NCBI RefSeq assembly: GCF_017254915.1
Contig: NZ_JAFKCT010000005.1
Span: forward strand, 124,001 to 188,000
Length of the DNA: 64,000 nucleotides
Direction of reading: 5' to 3'
From: Algoriphagus oliviformis
GTDB taxonomy: Bacteria > Bacteroidota > Bacteroidia > Cytophagales > Cyclobacteriaceae
Under the pieces are notes generated by a model, which was given only the letters and a program-made list of their open reading frames with translations, was not told the DNA's origin and did not search any database. Positions 16,613 to 25,551 of this stretch are shown here, one piece after another; position 1 is the stretch's first letter, and every line of letters starts with the position of its first letter. Made by a program: the position numbers and the translations under genes.

Positions 16613-17220
16613 TGATGTCCTGTTTGATTATTTTCCAGAAAAACGCGACGCGGGGAACCGTAAAGACCCGCATCGCGGCCACTGCTGGTGAGGATAAAGC
16701 GCTGGAGATCTACAATTGGCTGACCTCCTATACGCATGGGGTGGCCGGCGAGGTGAAGGTGGACAAGTTCCTCTTCTATTCCGACTTTGTCCCGGAAGAT
16801 GCCGAGCACCACCTGCCTGGCTATAGTTTTGCGGTGCAGGAGGGAGGCGATTTGGGGGAGCGCATGAGCAACGCCTTCCGCATGGTCTTTTCCAAGGGCT
16901 ATTCCGATGCCGTGATTATCGGTACCGATTGCCCGGAGCTCCATACCTCAGATCTCAACAGTGCCTTTTTGGTACTTAGCCACAATGATCTGGTGATCGG
17001 GCCTGCTCGCGATGGAGGCTACTACCTCCTGGGAATGAAGGGTTTTTACCCACAGTTATTTTCCGGGATCCCCTGGAGTACCGCTACGGTGCTGGAGAGG
17101 ACGCTGGATATCGCCGATCGCGAGGGGATGGATTACGAGTTTTTGAAAATCCGCTCGGACGTCGATACCCTGGAGGACTGGGAGAACTTTTCTTCCAAGA
17201 CTAATCCTTCACGAGCCTAA
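16612..17220 (+). CDS. TIGR04282-type arsenosugar biosynthesis glycosyltransferase (DUF2064)
   Basis: 202 residues from ATG 16612, which overlaps the arsS stop; an ORF extension further upstream lies inside arsS. LIIFQKNATRGTVKTRIA matches the nucleotide-sugar-binding start of the family. VIIGTDCPELHTSDLNSAFL holds the DxD-like acidic motif, and LVIGPARDGGYYLLGMK is also typical. It is the third gene of the arsenosugar operon and probably handles the sugar part of the product. The arsenite methyltransferase arsM is not in the window. Confidence 0.9.
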   Translation: MMSCLIIFQKNATRGTVKTRIAATAGEDKALEIYNWLTSYTHGVAGEVKVDKFLFYSDFVPEDAEHHLPGYSFAVQEGGDLGERMSNAFRMVFSKGYSDAVIIGTDCPELHTSDLNSAFLVLSHNDLVIGPARDGGYYLLGMKGFYPQLFSGIPWSTATVLERTLDIADREGMDYEFLKIRSDVDTLEDWENFSSKTNPSRA

Positions 17221-17258
17221 ACTTTCCCCATATTTTATATATTGGAGGAAAAGCGCCC

Positions 17259-17909
17259 ATGATGTCCAACCCAACCAGCCTATCAAAAACCAGAAATCCG
17301 GGGAAGTGTTTTTTCCGGATTTTACTGCTTTGCGCTGTTTTTTGCCTGGCCAGTCCTTCCTTTTCCCAGACCAAACCCGAGTCGATCAAGTTTGAAATCC
17401 AAGTGCTGGGCCTGAAGATCGGGGATCTCAATGTGAAGCGCTACCAGGTGGGGGATACGCTGCACTACCTGGCCCAAAGCAATGTCAAGTTTTGGTTTTT
17501 TGGCAATGTGGACGTGGAGATTTTCACGCACTCCAAGTACGTGGATGGGTATTTCGTCAAGAGCCTGTCCAAGTCCAACACCAATCGCGGCAACTTTGCC
17601 TCGAGCATTTACTGGGATGGAAAGAAGTACGTGGTGGATGCCGAATCCTACAAGTTTGAAAACGACAAGCCGGTGCAGGGCATGGTCCAGTGGTGCTCCG
17701 CAAAGACCTTTTTCGAAGAGATGGAGGAGGGGAAGACGTTCCTATCCGAAGTCTACGGACTCACCACGTCCATAGAGAAAACGGAGGCGGGAGTATACAC
17801 GACGACCCTCAATGGCAACGAAAACGAATATACCTATCAGGGAGGAGACCTGCTGAAGGTAGTACTGGAGAATCCGATCAAAAATTTCCAATACAGGCGA
17901 GTGGATTGA
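17259..17909 (+). CDS. DUF6134 family secreted protein
   Basis: 216 residues. A basic N-terminus and hydrophobic segment (FRILLLCAVFCLASPSFSQ, about 19-37) form a signal peptide. The mature part is beta-rich (FEIQVLGLKIGDLNV, FGNVDVEIFTHSKYV, STFSSxIYWDG-like units), consistent with DUF6134. Function is unknown. A GGAGG lies 11 bases before the ATG, which is uncommon in this phylum. It is 38 bases from the glycosyltransferase stop; co-transcription is possible. Confidence 0.75.
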   Translation: MMSNPTSLSKTRNPGKCFFRILLLCAVFCLASPSFSQTKPESIKFEIQVLGLKIGDLNVKRYQVGDTLHYLAQSNVKFWFFGNVDVEIFTHSKYVDGYFVKSLSKSNTNRGNFASSIYWDGKKYVVDAESYKFENDKPVQGMVQWCSAKTFFEEMEEGKTFLSEVYGLTTSIEKTEAGVYTTTLNGNENEYTYQGGDLLKVVLENPIKNFQYRRVD

Positions 17910-18359
17910 GGAGCTCGGATTCGGGGTTTGGAAGAAAAAGCATCGATCGACAATTGCCCTTCTTGCCATCGGTATTTTGTCCCAAAATTCGATTTTTTTG
18001 GGACAAGGGCTTGTAACAAGCAGGTTTTTTGGTTTAAAACACTGGTTTAAAACATTCCATGGCTTTTTTGGAAATGTGTTTGGGTCAGATTGTTTATATC
18101 CCGTGATTTTTTCAATACATTGTAGGATATGAAGGCCAGTTTGGGAGGCGACGAGGTGGTCTAAAACTCCCTCGACCGGGCAGGATTCTTCAGTTAATTT
18201 TATCCGACAATCATCCGAAGTTCAATACATATTTCTGCGAAAGTGTACCGGGACCCATCCTGGATAAGGGTACAACCAGCTAATCGGTAGGTGTTTACAT
18301 TGATTCTCATGGTGTTACTGCGGAAAAGCTAAAAACTAGGTACTCAACAATACATTACA
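17910..18359. other. 450-base intergenic region without a recognisable gene
   Basis: No credible ORF. GGTTTAAAACA is repeated directly at 18031-18041 and 18044-18054. GCTTGT-A-ACAAGC is a short inverted repeat near 18009-18021. CAATACAT recurs near 18113, 18222 and 18349. The final 60 bases probably hold the promoter of the VOC gene, but no TANNTTTG box is seen. An unannotated small RNA cannot be excluded. Confidence 0.5.
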
Positions 18360-19430
18360 ATGGGGCAATTGCTAGAAAAGTCTTACCAAATCAACGGAAT
18401 CCAACAAATCGGCATAGGCGTAAAGGATGTGCACAAGTCCTGGTCTTGGTACCGAAAGGCCTTCTCTATGGACGTGCCGGTCTTTGAGGACGAGGCCACG
18501 GCCAATCTCATGACACGCTATACCAACGGAAAAGCCGAATCGCGCCATGCCGTACTCGCCATGAACATGCAGGGCGGGGGCGGATTTGAGATCTGGCAGT
18601 TTACCAGCCGGACACCGGGGCCCAGCGATTTTGAGGTCCGGCCGGGCGACTTGGGCATCTATGCCGCAAAGATCCGTGTGAGGAATCTCAGCAGGGCTTT
18701 TGAGCATCTGAAAGGCTGTGGCGCGACCATTCTGACCCAGCCCTCCAAGGCCCCGAATCGCACCGGGAATTTTTTCATCAAAGATCCCTTTGACAACGTG
18801 TTCCAGATCGTGGAGGATTCCAACTGGTTTTCCGAAAACACCTCACCCACGGGAGGTGTCTTGGGAGTGGTGATCGGCGTGTCGGACTTGGAAAAGTCCA
18901 TCTCCCTCTATCAGGATATTCTGGGTTTTTCGGTGCTGCACTACAAGGAAAAAGCTGTTTTCGAAGACCTTCCCGGAAAGGGCGAGACTTTCAAAAGGGC
19001 GCTGCTGTCCATGCCTTGCGAAGGCAACCCAGGCGCGTTTGGTGCCTTGCTTTGCCCGGCACAGATCGAGCTGATCGAGGTGCAGGGAAGGGAGTCCAGG
19101 CAGATTTTCAAAGACAGGCTCTGGGGCGACCTGGGTTTTATCCACTGCTGCCTGGATGTGAATGGCATGCGAAATCTGAAGAAAAAGGCCGGTGAGGCGG
19201 GGTTTCCGTTTACCGTCGATAGCGAAGATAGCTTTGACATGGGAAGCGCCTCGGGTCACTTCGGGTACCTGGAAGACTTTGACCAGACGCTGATCGAGTT
19301 TGTGGAAACGCATCGCGTGCCCATTCTCCAGAAGTGGAACCTCTACCTCAACCTCAAGAACCGAGACCACAAAAAGAACCTCCCCAAGTTTCTGGTGAAG
19401 CTGTTGGCTCTCAATCGGGTAAAAGCCTAG
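18360..19430 (+). CDS. Two-domain VOC family protein (glyoxalase/dioxygenase fold)
   Basis: 356 residues with two vicinal-oxygen-chelate modules: about 13-145 (IQQIGIGVKDVHKSWSWYRKAFSMDV to DPFDNVFQIVED) and about 160-310 (VLGVVIGVSDLEKSISLYQDILGFSV to GYLEDFDQTLIEFVETH). Candidate metal ligands are a His/Gln early and a Glu late in each half (QIVE, LIEFVE). Such proteins include glyoxalases, extradiol dioxygenases and resistance proteins; the substrate cannot be told. Its last four bases overlap the end of the convergent GAPDH gene. Confidence 0.85.
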   Translation: MGQLLEKSYQINGIQQIGIGVKDVHKSWSWYRKAFSMDVPVFEDEATANLMTRYTNGKAESRHAVLAMNMQGGGGFEIWQFTSRTPGPSDFEVRPGDLGIYAAKIRVRNLSRAFEHLKGCGATILTQPSKAPNRTGNFFIKDPFDNVFQIVEDSNWFSENTSPTGGVLGVVIGVSDLEKSISLYQDILGFSVLHYKEKAVFEDLPGKGETFKRALLSMPCEGNPGAFGALLCPAQIELIEVQGRESRQIFKDRLWGDLGFIHCCLDVNGMRNLKKKAGEAGFPFTVDSEDSFDMGSASGHFGYLEDFDQTLIEFVETHRVPILQKWNLYLNLKNRDHKKNLPKFLVKLLALNRVKA

Positions 19431-20440
19431 ATCCCGGAAATTTTCTCTACCAAGTTTACCAGCCTGTTGGCGTAGCCGGACTCGTTGTCGTACCAGCCTA
19501 CGACCTTTACCAGGTTTCCCTTGGCCGAAGTGAGCTCGCTGTCGATGATGCAGGAGTGGGGGTTGCCCAGGATGTCCATGGACACGATGGGGTCTGACTC
19601 CACCTGCAAAAATCCTCGCAGGGTGCTTTCTTCGGCACGTAAATAAGCTTGGTTGACCTCTTCGGTGCTGACTTCCCGCTTAAGCTCCACGATCAGATCG
19701 GTCAAGGAGCCGTCAGGCACAGGTACCCGCATGGCCGATGCCTCGATTTTTCCCTCCAACATGGGCAACACCCTATCCAACGCCTTTCCGGCATTTGTCG
19801 TGGTGGGGATGATGGAGTAGGCGGCGGCACGGGCTCTGCGCAGATCGCGATGGGGAGCGTCGTGCAGGTTTTGGTCATTGGTATAGGAGTGGACAGTCGA
19901 GGCGTAGCCCTTGACCACTCCGAAGTTTTCCTCCAAAACCTGGATCATCGGTGCGAGGCAGTTGGTGGTGCAGGAGGCGTTGGAAATGATCGTTTCCGAT
20001 CCGTCCAGTATGCTTTCGTTGACGCCCAGCACGACCATGGGGATGCTGGTGTCCTGTACAGGTGCGGAGATGATGACTTTTTTTGCGCCCGCTTTCTGGT
20101 GTTTTTCGGCGCCCTCCCGGTGGGTAAATCTGCCCGTGCACTCGATCACCAGATCGACACCGAGTTCTTTCCAAGGGAGTTCTTCCGGATTGGCTTTGGA
20201 GAAGAGGCGTATGGCTTGCCCGTTTACAGTGAGGAGGTCACCTTCTACCTGGACCTTCCCCTCGAATTTTCCATGAACGGAGTCGTACTTCAGCAGGTGG
20301 GAGATCGCCTGGTTGTCGGCCAGGTCGTTGATGGCGACCAGCTGCATGGTGGGATGGGCTAGTAGGAGCTTGGCGGTATAGCGGCCGATTCGGCCAAATC
20401 CATTGATGGCAATCTTGGTAGTCGTTACTTCTGGACTCAT
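19427..20440 (-). CDS. gap: Type I glyceraldehyde-3-phosphate dehydrogenase
   Basis: 337 residues, the usual length. INGFGRIGR (12-20) is the NAD-binding loop and an Asp follows at residue 39, which favours NAD over NADP. Catalytic Cys157 lies in SNASCTTNCLAP and the partner His in STVHSYT (about 184). It oxidises glyceraldehyde 3-phosphate in glycolysis, or runs backward in gluconeogenesis. The hexuronate route above also delivers this substrate. A candidate promoter on the opposite strand belongs to the tRNA genes. Confidence 0.96.
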   Translation of the reverse strand: MSPEVTTTKIAINGFGRIGRYTAKLLLAHPTMQLVAINDLADNQAISHLLKYDSVHGKFEGKVQVEGDLLTVNGQAIRLFSKANPEELPWKELGVDLVIECTGRFTHREGAEKHQKAGAKKVIISAPVQDTSIPMVVLGVNESILDGSETIISNASCTTNCLAPMIQVLEENFGVVKGYASTVHSYTNDQNLHDAPHRDLRRARAAAYSIIPTTTNAGKALDRVLPMLEGKIEASAMRVPVPDGSLTDLIVELKREVSTEEVNQAYLRAEESTLRGFLQVESDPIVSMDILGNPHSCIIDSELTSAKGNLVKVVGWYDNESGYANRLVNLVEKISGI

Positions 20441-20553
20441 GTCGGTTTTTTGTCTCTGCGAAATTAGCTAAAGGCTGGGACTATTTTCGAATCAAAATTT
20501 TGGGCCTTTGGTTCAGCTTTTTACCTTTTTTCCAAAGAAATTTTTGTGCTGCT

Positions 20554-20585
20554 TTTGGGTTTATAAATCTGACCGTCTATATTTG
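20554..20585 (+). promoter_or_regulatory. Bacteroidota-type promoter of the tRNA-Glu pair
   Basis: TTTG at 20554-20557 and TATATTTG at 20578-20585 match the -33 TTTG and -7 TANNTTTG elements with 20 bases between. Transcription would start about 30 bases before the first tRNA. Confidence 0.6.
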
Positions 20586-20624
20586 CACAACCTTTCGGAA
20601 AAGGACGTTTTCCGAGGCTTTTAT

Positions 20625-20696
20625 GGTCCGTTCGTCTAGGGGTTAGGACGTATCCCTTTCACGGATAAAACACGGGTTCGATTCCCGTACGGACTA
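20625..20696 (+). tRNA. tRNA-Glu (anticodon TTC), copy 1
   Basis: A 72-base cloverleaf: acceptor GGTCCGT pairs with ACGGACT. The anticodon stem TATCC/GGATA (20651-20655, 20663-20667) holds loop CTTTCAC with anticodon TTC at 20658-20660. The T-arm is CGGGTTCGATTCCCG, with A73 as discriminator. CCA is not encoded. Confidence 0.95.
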
Positions 20697-20754
20697 CATA
20701 AGTTGCTGATTTTGAGAGTTTAAAGTCAGTGTATTGCAATTTTTATTCCCCTAT

Positions 20755-20826
20755 GGTCCGTTCGTCTAGGGGTTAGGACGTATCCCTTTCACGGATAAAA
20801 CACGGGTTCGATTCCCGTACGGACTA
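20755..20826 (+). tRNA. tRNA-Glu (anticodon TTC), copy 2
   Basis: Identical in all 72 bases to the copy 130 bases upstream, with anticodon TTC at 20788-20790. The 58-base spacer between the copies is unrelated to the tRNA. The pair is probably one transcript ended by the downstream hairpin. Confidence 0.95.
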
Positions 20827-20898
20827 CAAGACCCAAGGCTCAATCACCAAGTGTCTTAAATTATTTTTGTTTTATGGTTGTTAGTGGTTAAAGTGAAT

Positions 20899-20933
20899 AA
20901 AAATCCCGGTCTTTGATCGGGATTTTTGTTTTT
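20899..20933 (+). terminator. Terminator after the tRNA-Glu pair
   Basis: AAAAATCCCG (20899-20908), loop of nine bases, CGGGATTTTT (20918-20927), then GTTTTTT. The rest of the gap to the next start shows only short direct repeats of CGGTCAT near 21017-21035. Confidence 0.8.
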
Positions 20934-21165
20934 TACCCAAATATGATTATCCGCTTTTATGCCAATAGGTAGCCGTGACAATCCGAAAGAACTCTAAAAT
21001 TTGGGCTTTGCCCTACTTCGGTCATCGGTCATCGGTCTTCCGACCGGGTTGAAGAAGCAAATTTGTTTACTGGCAAGAATGCGGATCGTCATGTATCCCA
21101 TTTATATCAGCGGCTATCAGTTTGTTTCCATTTTTCATACTTTGGGTGTCCAATTAGTCAAACCT

Positions 21166-24100
21166 ATGCGCAAACCCCAAAACCAACCGATTCATCTCAG
21201 TACCCTCGTTCTGGCCGGTCTTATTGCCTTTTCATCCTGCAAAAAAGAGGAGCCGGTAGACCTCCGCATCAAGACCCTGACCAAGGAAGAAATCGCCGTG
21301 CAGGCGGATGCCGCCAGAAAATCCATCAGTCCCCAGCTCGCCGAAGGGCTCAAGCTGGAAGTCTGGGCGGTGGATTCCCTGGTGCAGGATCCCATCGGTA
21401 TTCACGTCAACGACGCCGGAGAGGTCTTTTACACCCGCTCCCCACGCAGGACTACCTCGGAATTTGACATTCGTGGACACCAGTCCTGGGAGATACGATC
21501 CATTGCTATCCAGACCATCGAAGACAAAAGCGCTTTTCTCCGCTCGGAGCTTTCTCCGGAGCGATCCTCCGAAAATACCTGGCTGGCCGATCTCAATGGC
21601 GACGGCTCCCACGACTGGCGTGACATGACCGTGGAGGACAACGAGGTCATCAAGCTGCGCGATACGGACGGAGACGGCCTCGCAGACTGGTCTCAGGTGC
21701 AAGTGAAGGACTTCAATGACGACGTCACGGACGTGGCAGGCAGTGTGCTGACGACCGAGGATGCGATGTTTGTCGCTTCAGGGCCGGATCTCTGGAGACT
21801 GGTGGACAAAAATGGGGACGGCATCATGGACGAAAAGACCTCGCTTTCCCATGGCTATGGCGTACACATCGGTTTCGGTGGGCACGGCATGTCCGGCGTG
21901 GAGATGGGCCCTGACGGAAGAATCTACTGGGGAGTGGGCGATATCGGCTTCAACGGCAAAAGCGCCGACGGAACCGAATGGAAATACCCCAACCGGGGGG
22001 TGATCGCCCGGGCCAATCCCGACGGCAGCGACTTTGAAGTCTTTGCCATGGGCGTACGCAATACCCATGAGTTTGTCTTTGATAACTACAACAACCTCAT
22101 CTCCGAAGACAACGACGGCGACCATGCCGGTGAAAAAGAGCGACTGGTCTACCTGACCAACGGCTCCGACTCTGGATGGAGAATCAACTGGCAGTTTGGC
22201 AAATATCGCGATCCAGACAACAATACCTATAAAGTATGGATGGATGAGAAGCTGTACCTCCCACGCTGGGAAGGACAGGCGGCATTCATCACCCCTTGCA
22301 TCCAAAACTACGTCAGCGGCCCGACAGGCATGGTCTTCAATCCGGGAACTGGCCTTGGCGAGCGCTGGAAAGACCACTTTCTCCTAGTAGAGTTCGTAGG
22401 AAGCGCGGCTAGCTCAGGCCTACATGCCTTCCAACTGCAGCCCAAGGGTGCGACCTTTGAGATGACCAAGACCGAAAAGATCATCGGGGGCTTCCTGCCC
22501 ACCGGGATAGACTTTGCCCCGGACGGATCGCTCTTTATGGGTGACTTTGTCAATGGCTGGGACGACAAATATTACGGTAGAATCTGGAGATTGACCGACG
22601 AGACCGCGGCAGGTTGGGCTTTGCAAAAGCAAACCGAAGCCGAAATCAAGGCGGATTACAAGACACTTTCCGAAGGTGAATTGAAGCCAAAGCTGGCTTT
22701 TGAAGACCAAAGGGTTAGAAGAAAGGCGCAGTTTGAACTGGCCAAAAGAGGTGACAAAGGGGCCAAAGTCTTCCAGGAAGTGGTCGCCGACAAAAGCAAC
22801 CAATTGGCCCGCATTCACGCCATCGTTGGCTTGAGTCAGCTGGCCAGGCTGGTGGATAGGAAGCATGCGGATGCAATCGTGCCTTTGCTGAAGGATTCTG
22901 ATCCCGAGATCCGAGCCCAAGCCGCCAAGTGGTTGGGGGACATTCGCTACGACAAAGCAGGGAATGACCTGATCGCCGGACTGAAAGACGAAAACGCCCG
23001 GGTGCGCTTTTTCAGCGCTGAGGCCATAGGTCGCAGCAAAAATGCGGATGCCGTCCACCCTTTGATCGCGCTCTTGGAATCAAACAACGACGAGGACGCC
23101 TACATCCGCCATGCGGCTACGCTGGCTTTGTCCCGCATCGGACAGGTACAGCCGATTGCCGCGCTTTCTACCCATCCCTCCAAGGCGGTGAGAATGGGCG
23201 CAGTGATCGCCTTGAGAAGGCTGGAGTCTCCCGAGCTGGCCAAGTTTCTCGGCGATTCTGACGAGCTGATCGTGACAGAGGCAGCCCGTGCCATACATGA
23301 CGATTTCTCCGTGCCTGCCGCACTTCCGGCACTCGGGGCGATACTTAATACCACGCCTTTCCAAAACGAAGCCCTCATCCGCCGGGTGATCAGCGCCAAC
23401 CAGCGCGTGGGCAAGGATGAAAACCTGGATCAGGTGATTGCCTATTTGGGAAAAGCAAACGTGCCCGAAGCGCTGCGACAGGAAGCGATCGCTACGATCG
23501 GTACTTGGGCTAAGCCATCGCTGGTGGACCGTGTGGACGGTCGCTATAGAGGTGAGGTCAGCAGGGATGCTGCCTCGATCAGGGAGAAAGCCAAAACCAC
23601 CCTAGTGGCACAGGCCAATGCCAAGGAGGAGAATGTACGCATGGAGTCGCTGAAGGCGATGGGCAAACTGGAAATGACCGATGCGGCGGACGTGCTCATG
23701 GCGAAGCTGAAAGCCGACCCTTCGGAAATGGTCAAAGTCCAAGCATTAAACTCCATCGTAGCTATGAACGCGCCAAATCTCGGCGATGCCATCACCGAAG
23801 CCATGAACAGCAACGCCCAGCAGCTGCGCGTAGCCGGACTGGGGCTTTTGGCCGAGACCTCGCTCGCCAGTGACCAGAAAGTCGCTCTCCTCACCGATGT
23901 CATCCAGAAGCGAACCAATCCTGAGAAGCAGACGGCACTTTTGACTTTGGGAGCTTTGGAGGATAGCAAAGACTTGCCGGTGTGGAAAATTATCCTTTCC
24001 GATTTCGAGTCGGGAAAACTCCCCGATGCGACTTGGGTGGAGCTGGAGGAGGCGATCACCGCCACGGGTTCCGCTGAGCTGAAAAGCCAGTTTGACGCCC

Positions 24101-24579
24101 TCTTGGAGGCGAAATCCGGCGGCGAGCGCTGGAAGCAGTTTGCGGGAGCTTTGGCAGAAGGAAACGTGCGGCAGGGCAGGAGGATCTTCTTCGAAAACCA
24201 AACTGCCCAATGTATCCGCTGCCATGCCTACGATGACATGGGCGGTAATGCCGGTCCGCCACTGGACAAGATCGGCGTCACACTTTCCAGAGAGGAGTTG
24301 TTGATTGCGTTGGTAGAGCCGAGCAAGCGTCTGTCGCCTGGGTTCGGGTTCATCTCCGTGGAGCTCAATTCCGGTGACAAAGTAGCCGGCACCATGATGT
24401 CGGAGGACGCCAGCTCCATGACCGTGAAAGTCGGCACCGAAGACCAGGTCATCGCCAAGAAAGACATCAAGTCCTCGCAGATGGCTCCATCCAGCATGCC
24501 AAACATGGGCGACCTCCTGAGCAAGCGGGAGATCCGCGACTTGGTCAGCTACCTGAGTACCTTGAGAAGAACAGAATGA
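21166..24579 (+). CDS. Large heme lipoprotein: beta-propeller, HEAT repeats and cytochrome c domain
   Basis: 1137 residues from ATG 21166, chosen because it gives a lipoprotein signal (LIAFSSC, Cys25); upstream ATGs in frame lack one. Residues about 60-480 form a sugar-dehydrogenase/PVC-type propeller (GFGGHGMSGVEMGPDGRIYWG; DGDGLADW and NGDGIMDE look calcium-binding). About 490-960 are HEAT-like helical repeats (RIHAIVGLSQLARL, AVRMGAVIALRRLES). Near the end C1016-IR-C1019-H1020 binds heme c, with a Met-rich axial candidate near 1110. It likely acts outside the inner membrane as a dehydrogenase passing electrons to its own heme. Overlaps the PIG-L gene. Confidence 0.85.
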   Translation: MRKPQNQPIHLSTLVLAGLIAFSSCKKEEPVDLRIKTLTKEEIAVQADAARKSISPQLAEGLKLEVWAVDSLVQDPIGIHVNDAGEVFYTRSPRRTTSEFDIRGHQSWEIRSIAIQTIEDKSAFLRSELSPERSSENTWLADLNGDGSHDWRDMTVEDNEVIKLRDTDGDGLADWSQVQVKDFNDDVTDVAGSVLTTEDAMFVASGPDLWRLVDKNGDGIMDEKTSLSHGYGVHIGFGGHGMSGVEMGPDGRIYWGVGDIGFNGKSADGTEWKYPNRGVIARANPDGSDFEVFAMGVRNTHEFVFDNYNNLISEDNDGDHAGEKERLVYLTNGSDSGWRINWQFGKYRDPDNNTYKVWMDEKLYLPRWEGQAAFITPCIQNYVSGPTGMVFNPGTGLGERWKDHFLLVEFVGSAASSGLHAFQLQPKGATFEMTKTEKIIGGFLPTGIDFAPDGSLFMGDFVNGWDDKYYGRIWRLTDETAAGWALQKQTEAEIKADYKTLSEGELKPKLAFEDQRVRRKAQFELAKRGDKGAKVFQEVVADKSNQLARIHAIVGLSQLARLVDRKHADAIVPLLKDSDPEIRAQAAKWLGDIRYDKAGNDLIAGLKDENARVRFFSAEAIGRSKNADAVHPLIALLESNNDEDAYIRHAATLALSRIGQVQPIAALSTHPSKAVRMGAVIALRRLESPELAKFLGDSDELIVTEAARAIHDDFSVPAALPALGAILNTTPFQNEALIRRVISANQRVGKDENLDQVIAYLGKANVPEALRQEAIATIGTWAKPSLVDRVDGRYRGEVSRDAASIREKAKTTLVAQANAKEENVRMESLKAMGKLEMTDAADVLMAKLKADPSEMVKVQALNSIVAMNAPNLGDAITEAMNSNAQQLRVAGLGLLAETSLASDQKVALLTDVIQKRTNPEKQTALLTLGALEDSKDLPVWKIILSDFESGKLPDATWVELEEAITATGSAELKSQFDALLEAKSGGERWKQFAGALAEGNVRQGRRIFFENQTAQCIRCHAYDDMGGNAGPPLDKIGVTLSREELLIALVEPSKRLSPGFGFISVELNSGDKVAGTMMSEDASSMTVKVGTEDQVIAKKDIKSSQMAPSSMPNMGDLLSKREIRDLVSYLSTLRRTE

Positions 24580-25430
24580 AGAAATTATTGATTGTTTCGT
24601 TGGGTCTCATCGGGTTTATCCTGCTGCTTTCTCCCTGGATCTTGATCCTTTTTGGGAAAAACCACCTGCATGACCACGATGTGCCCCAACAGGAGCAATT
24701 GGTGAAGGGAGAGCCCAAATACCGCGTGTTGGTAGTTTTTCCCCATCCAGATGATGAGGTGACGGTGGCCGGGACGCTGATGAAGCTGAAGGAAGAAGGG
24801 CACGAAATCCAAATGGTCTGCCTTACCCGCGGGGAAAAAGGAAATTCCTCAGGGATAGCGGACGAAGTCCAGCTCGCCAAGCTTAGGACCGACGAGATGC
24901 AGAAGGCCGCTGCGCTGATCGGCGCGGACCAGCTGCATATGAAAAACTACCCCGACAGTGGCCTGGAGGAGGTCGGTCTGGACTCGCTGAAGGCGGCCGT
25001 CCGCGAGCTGATCGAGCAAATCCAACCCGACGTGCTGATCTCCTATGACTCCAAAGTCGGCCTGTACGGCCATCCAGACCATAGACTTACCGGTCAGGCG
25101 GTAGAGGAAGTTTTTCTGGAAAACAAAGGTAACGAGGGCTTTTCGCCTGGAGAGATGTATCAAGTCACACTCTGCAAAAAGCAGGTCAAGCTGGCGCTGA
25201 AGCTTTCCTCGGGCTTTCAAAAAAACTACCCAGAAGACCCCAACCTTGGCCTTCCCGAGCCGGACTTTTCGGTGCAAACCCGCGAATATTTCCCCCGGAC
25301 GCTCGACGTCATGCAGGCGCACGCCACCCAGCAAGCGGTGCTGAAAGACTTGATGCCCTTCCACGACAATGTGCCTACGTGGATCTATTCGAGGATCTTT
25401 GACCGGGAGTACTTCCGAGAAGTGAAGTGA
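24576..25430 (+). CDS. PIG-L family deacetylase (LmbE-like)
   Basis: 284 residues. An N-terminal membrane anchor (about 4-27) precedes the metal-dependent N-deacetylase domain. PHPDDE (56-61) supplies zinc ligands and the catalytic Asp, and GHPDH (about 165-170) supplies the later His. LmbE-like enzymes remove acetyl groups from GlcNAc-type sugars. The anchor suggests an envelope or periplasmic substrate. The ATG overlaps the stop of the heme lipoprotein gene (ATGA), so the two are coupled; a shared carbohydrate substrate is inference. Confidence 0.9.
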   Translation: MKKLLIVSLGLIGFILLLSPWILILFGKNHLHDHDVPQQEQLVKGEPKYRVLVVFPHPDDEVTVAGTLMKLKEEGHEIQMVCLTRGEKGNSSGIADEVQLAKLRTDEMQKAAALIGADQLHMKNYPDSGLEEVGLDSLKAAVRELIEQIQPDVLISYDSKVGLYGHPDHRLTGQAVEEVFLENKGNEGFSPGEMYQVTLCKKQVKLALKLSSGFQKNYPEDPNLGLPEPDFSVQTREYFPRTLDVMQAHATQQAVLKDLMPFHDNVPTWIYSRIFDREYFREVK

Positions 25431-25551
25431 TTGCTTGTTAGCAGTAAATAGTAAGTAGTAAGTCGTCCCTTTAACCACTTACTACTGACCACTCACCACT
25501 TACACTTTCCTGCTGACCTGTCTTGCTACTAGCGTCTAGCTACTTTCTACT
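25431..25551. other. Convergent intergenic spacer with hairpin
   Basis: AGTAGTAAGT (25454-25463) pairs with ACTTACTACT (25477-25486). There is no T-run, so a terminator role between the PIG-L gene and trpS is uncertain. The spacer is otherwise low-complexity repeats of AGTAAGT/ACCACT. Confidence 0.4.

Noticed and set aside
18009..18021. GCTTGT-A-ACAAGC as a terminator
   Set aside because: The loop is one base, which cannot fold as a normal hairpin, and no T-run follows.
19649..20362. 237-codon plus-strand ORF inside gap
   Set aside because: It is a shadow of the well-supported GAPDH gene, created by GC-rich third positions.
20625..20826. tRNA-Glu pair as an attachment site of an integrated element
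   Set aside because: No integrase, no partial tRNA copy and no foreign-looking genes are in the flanks.
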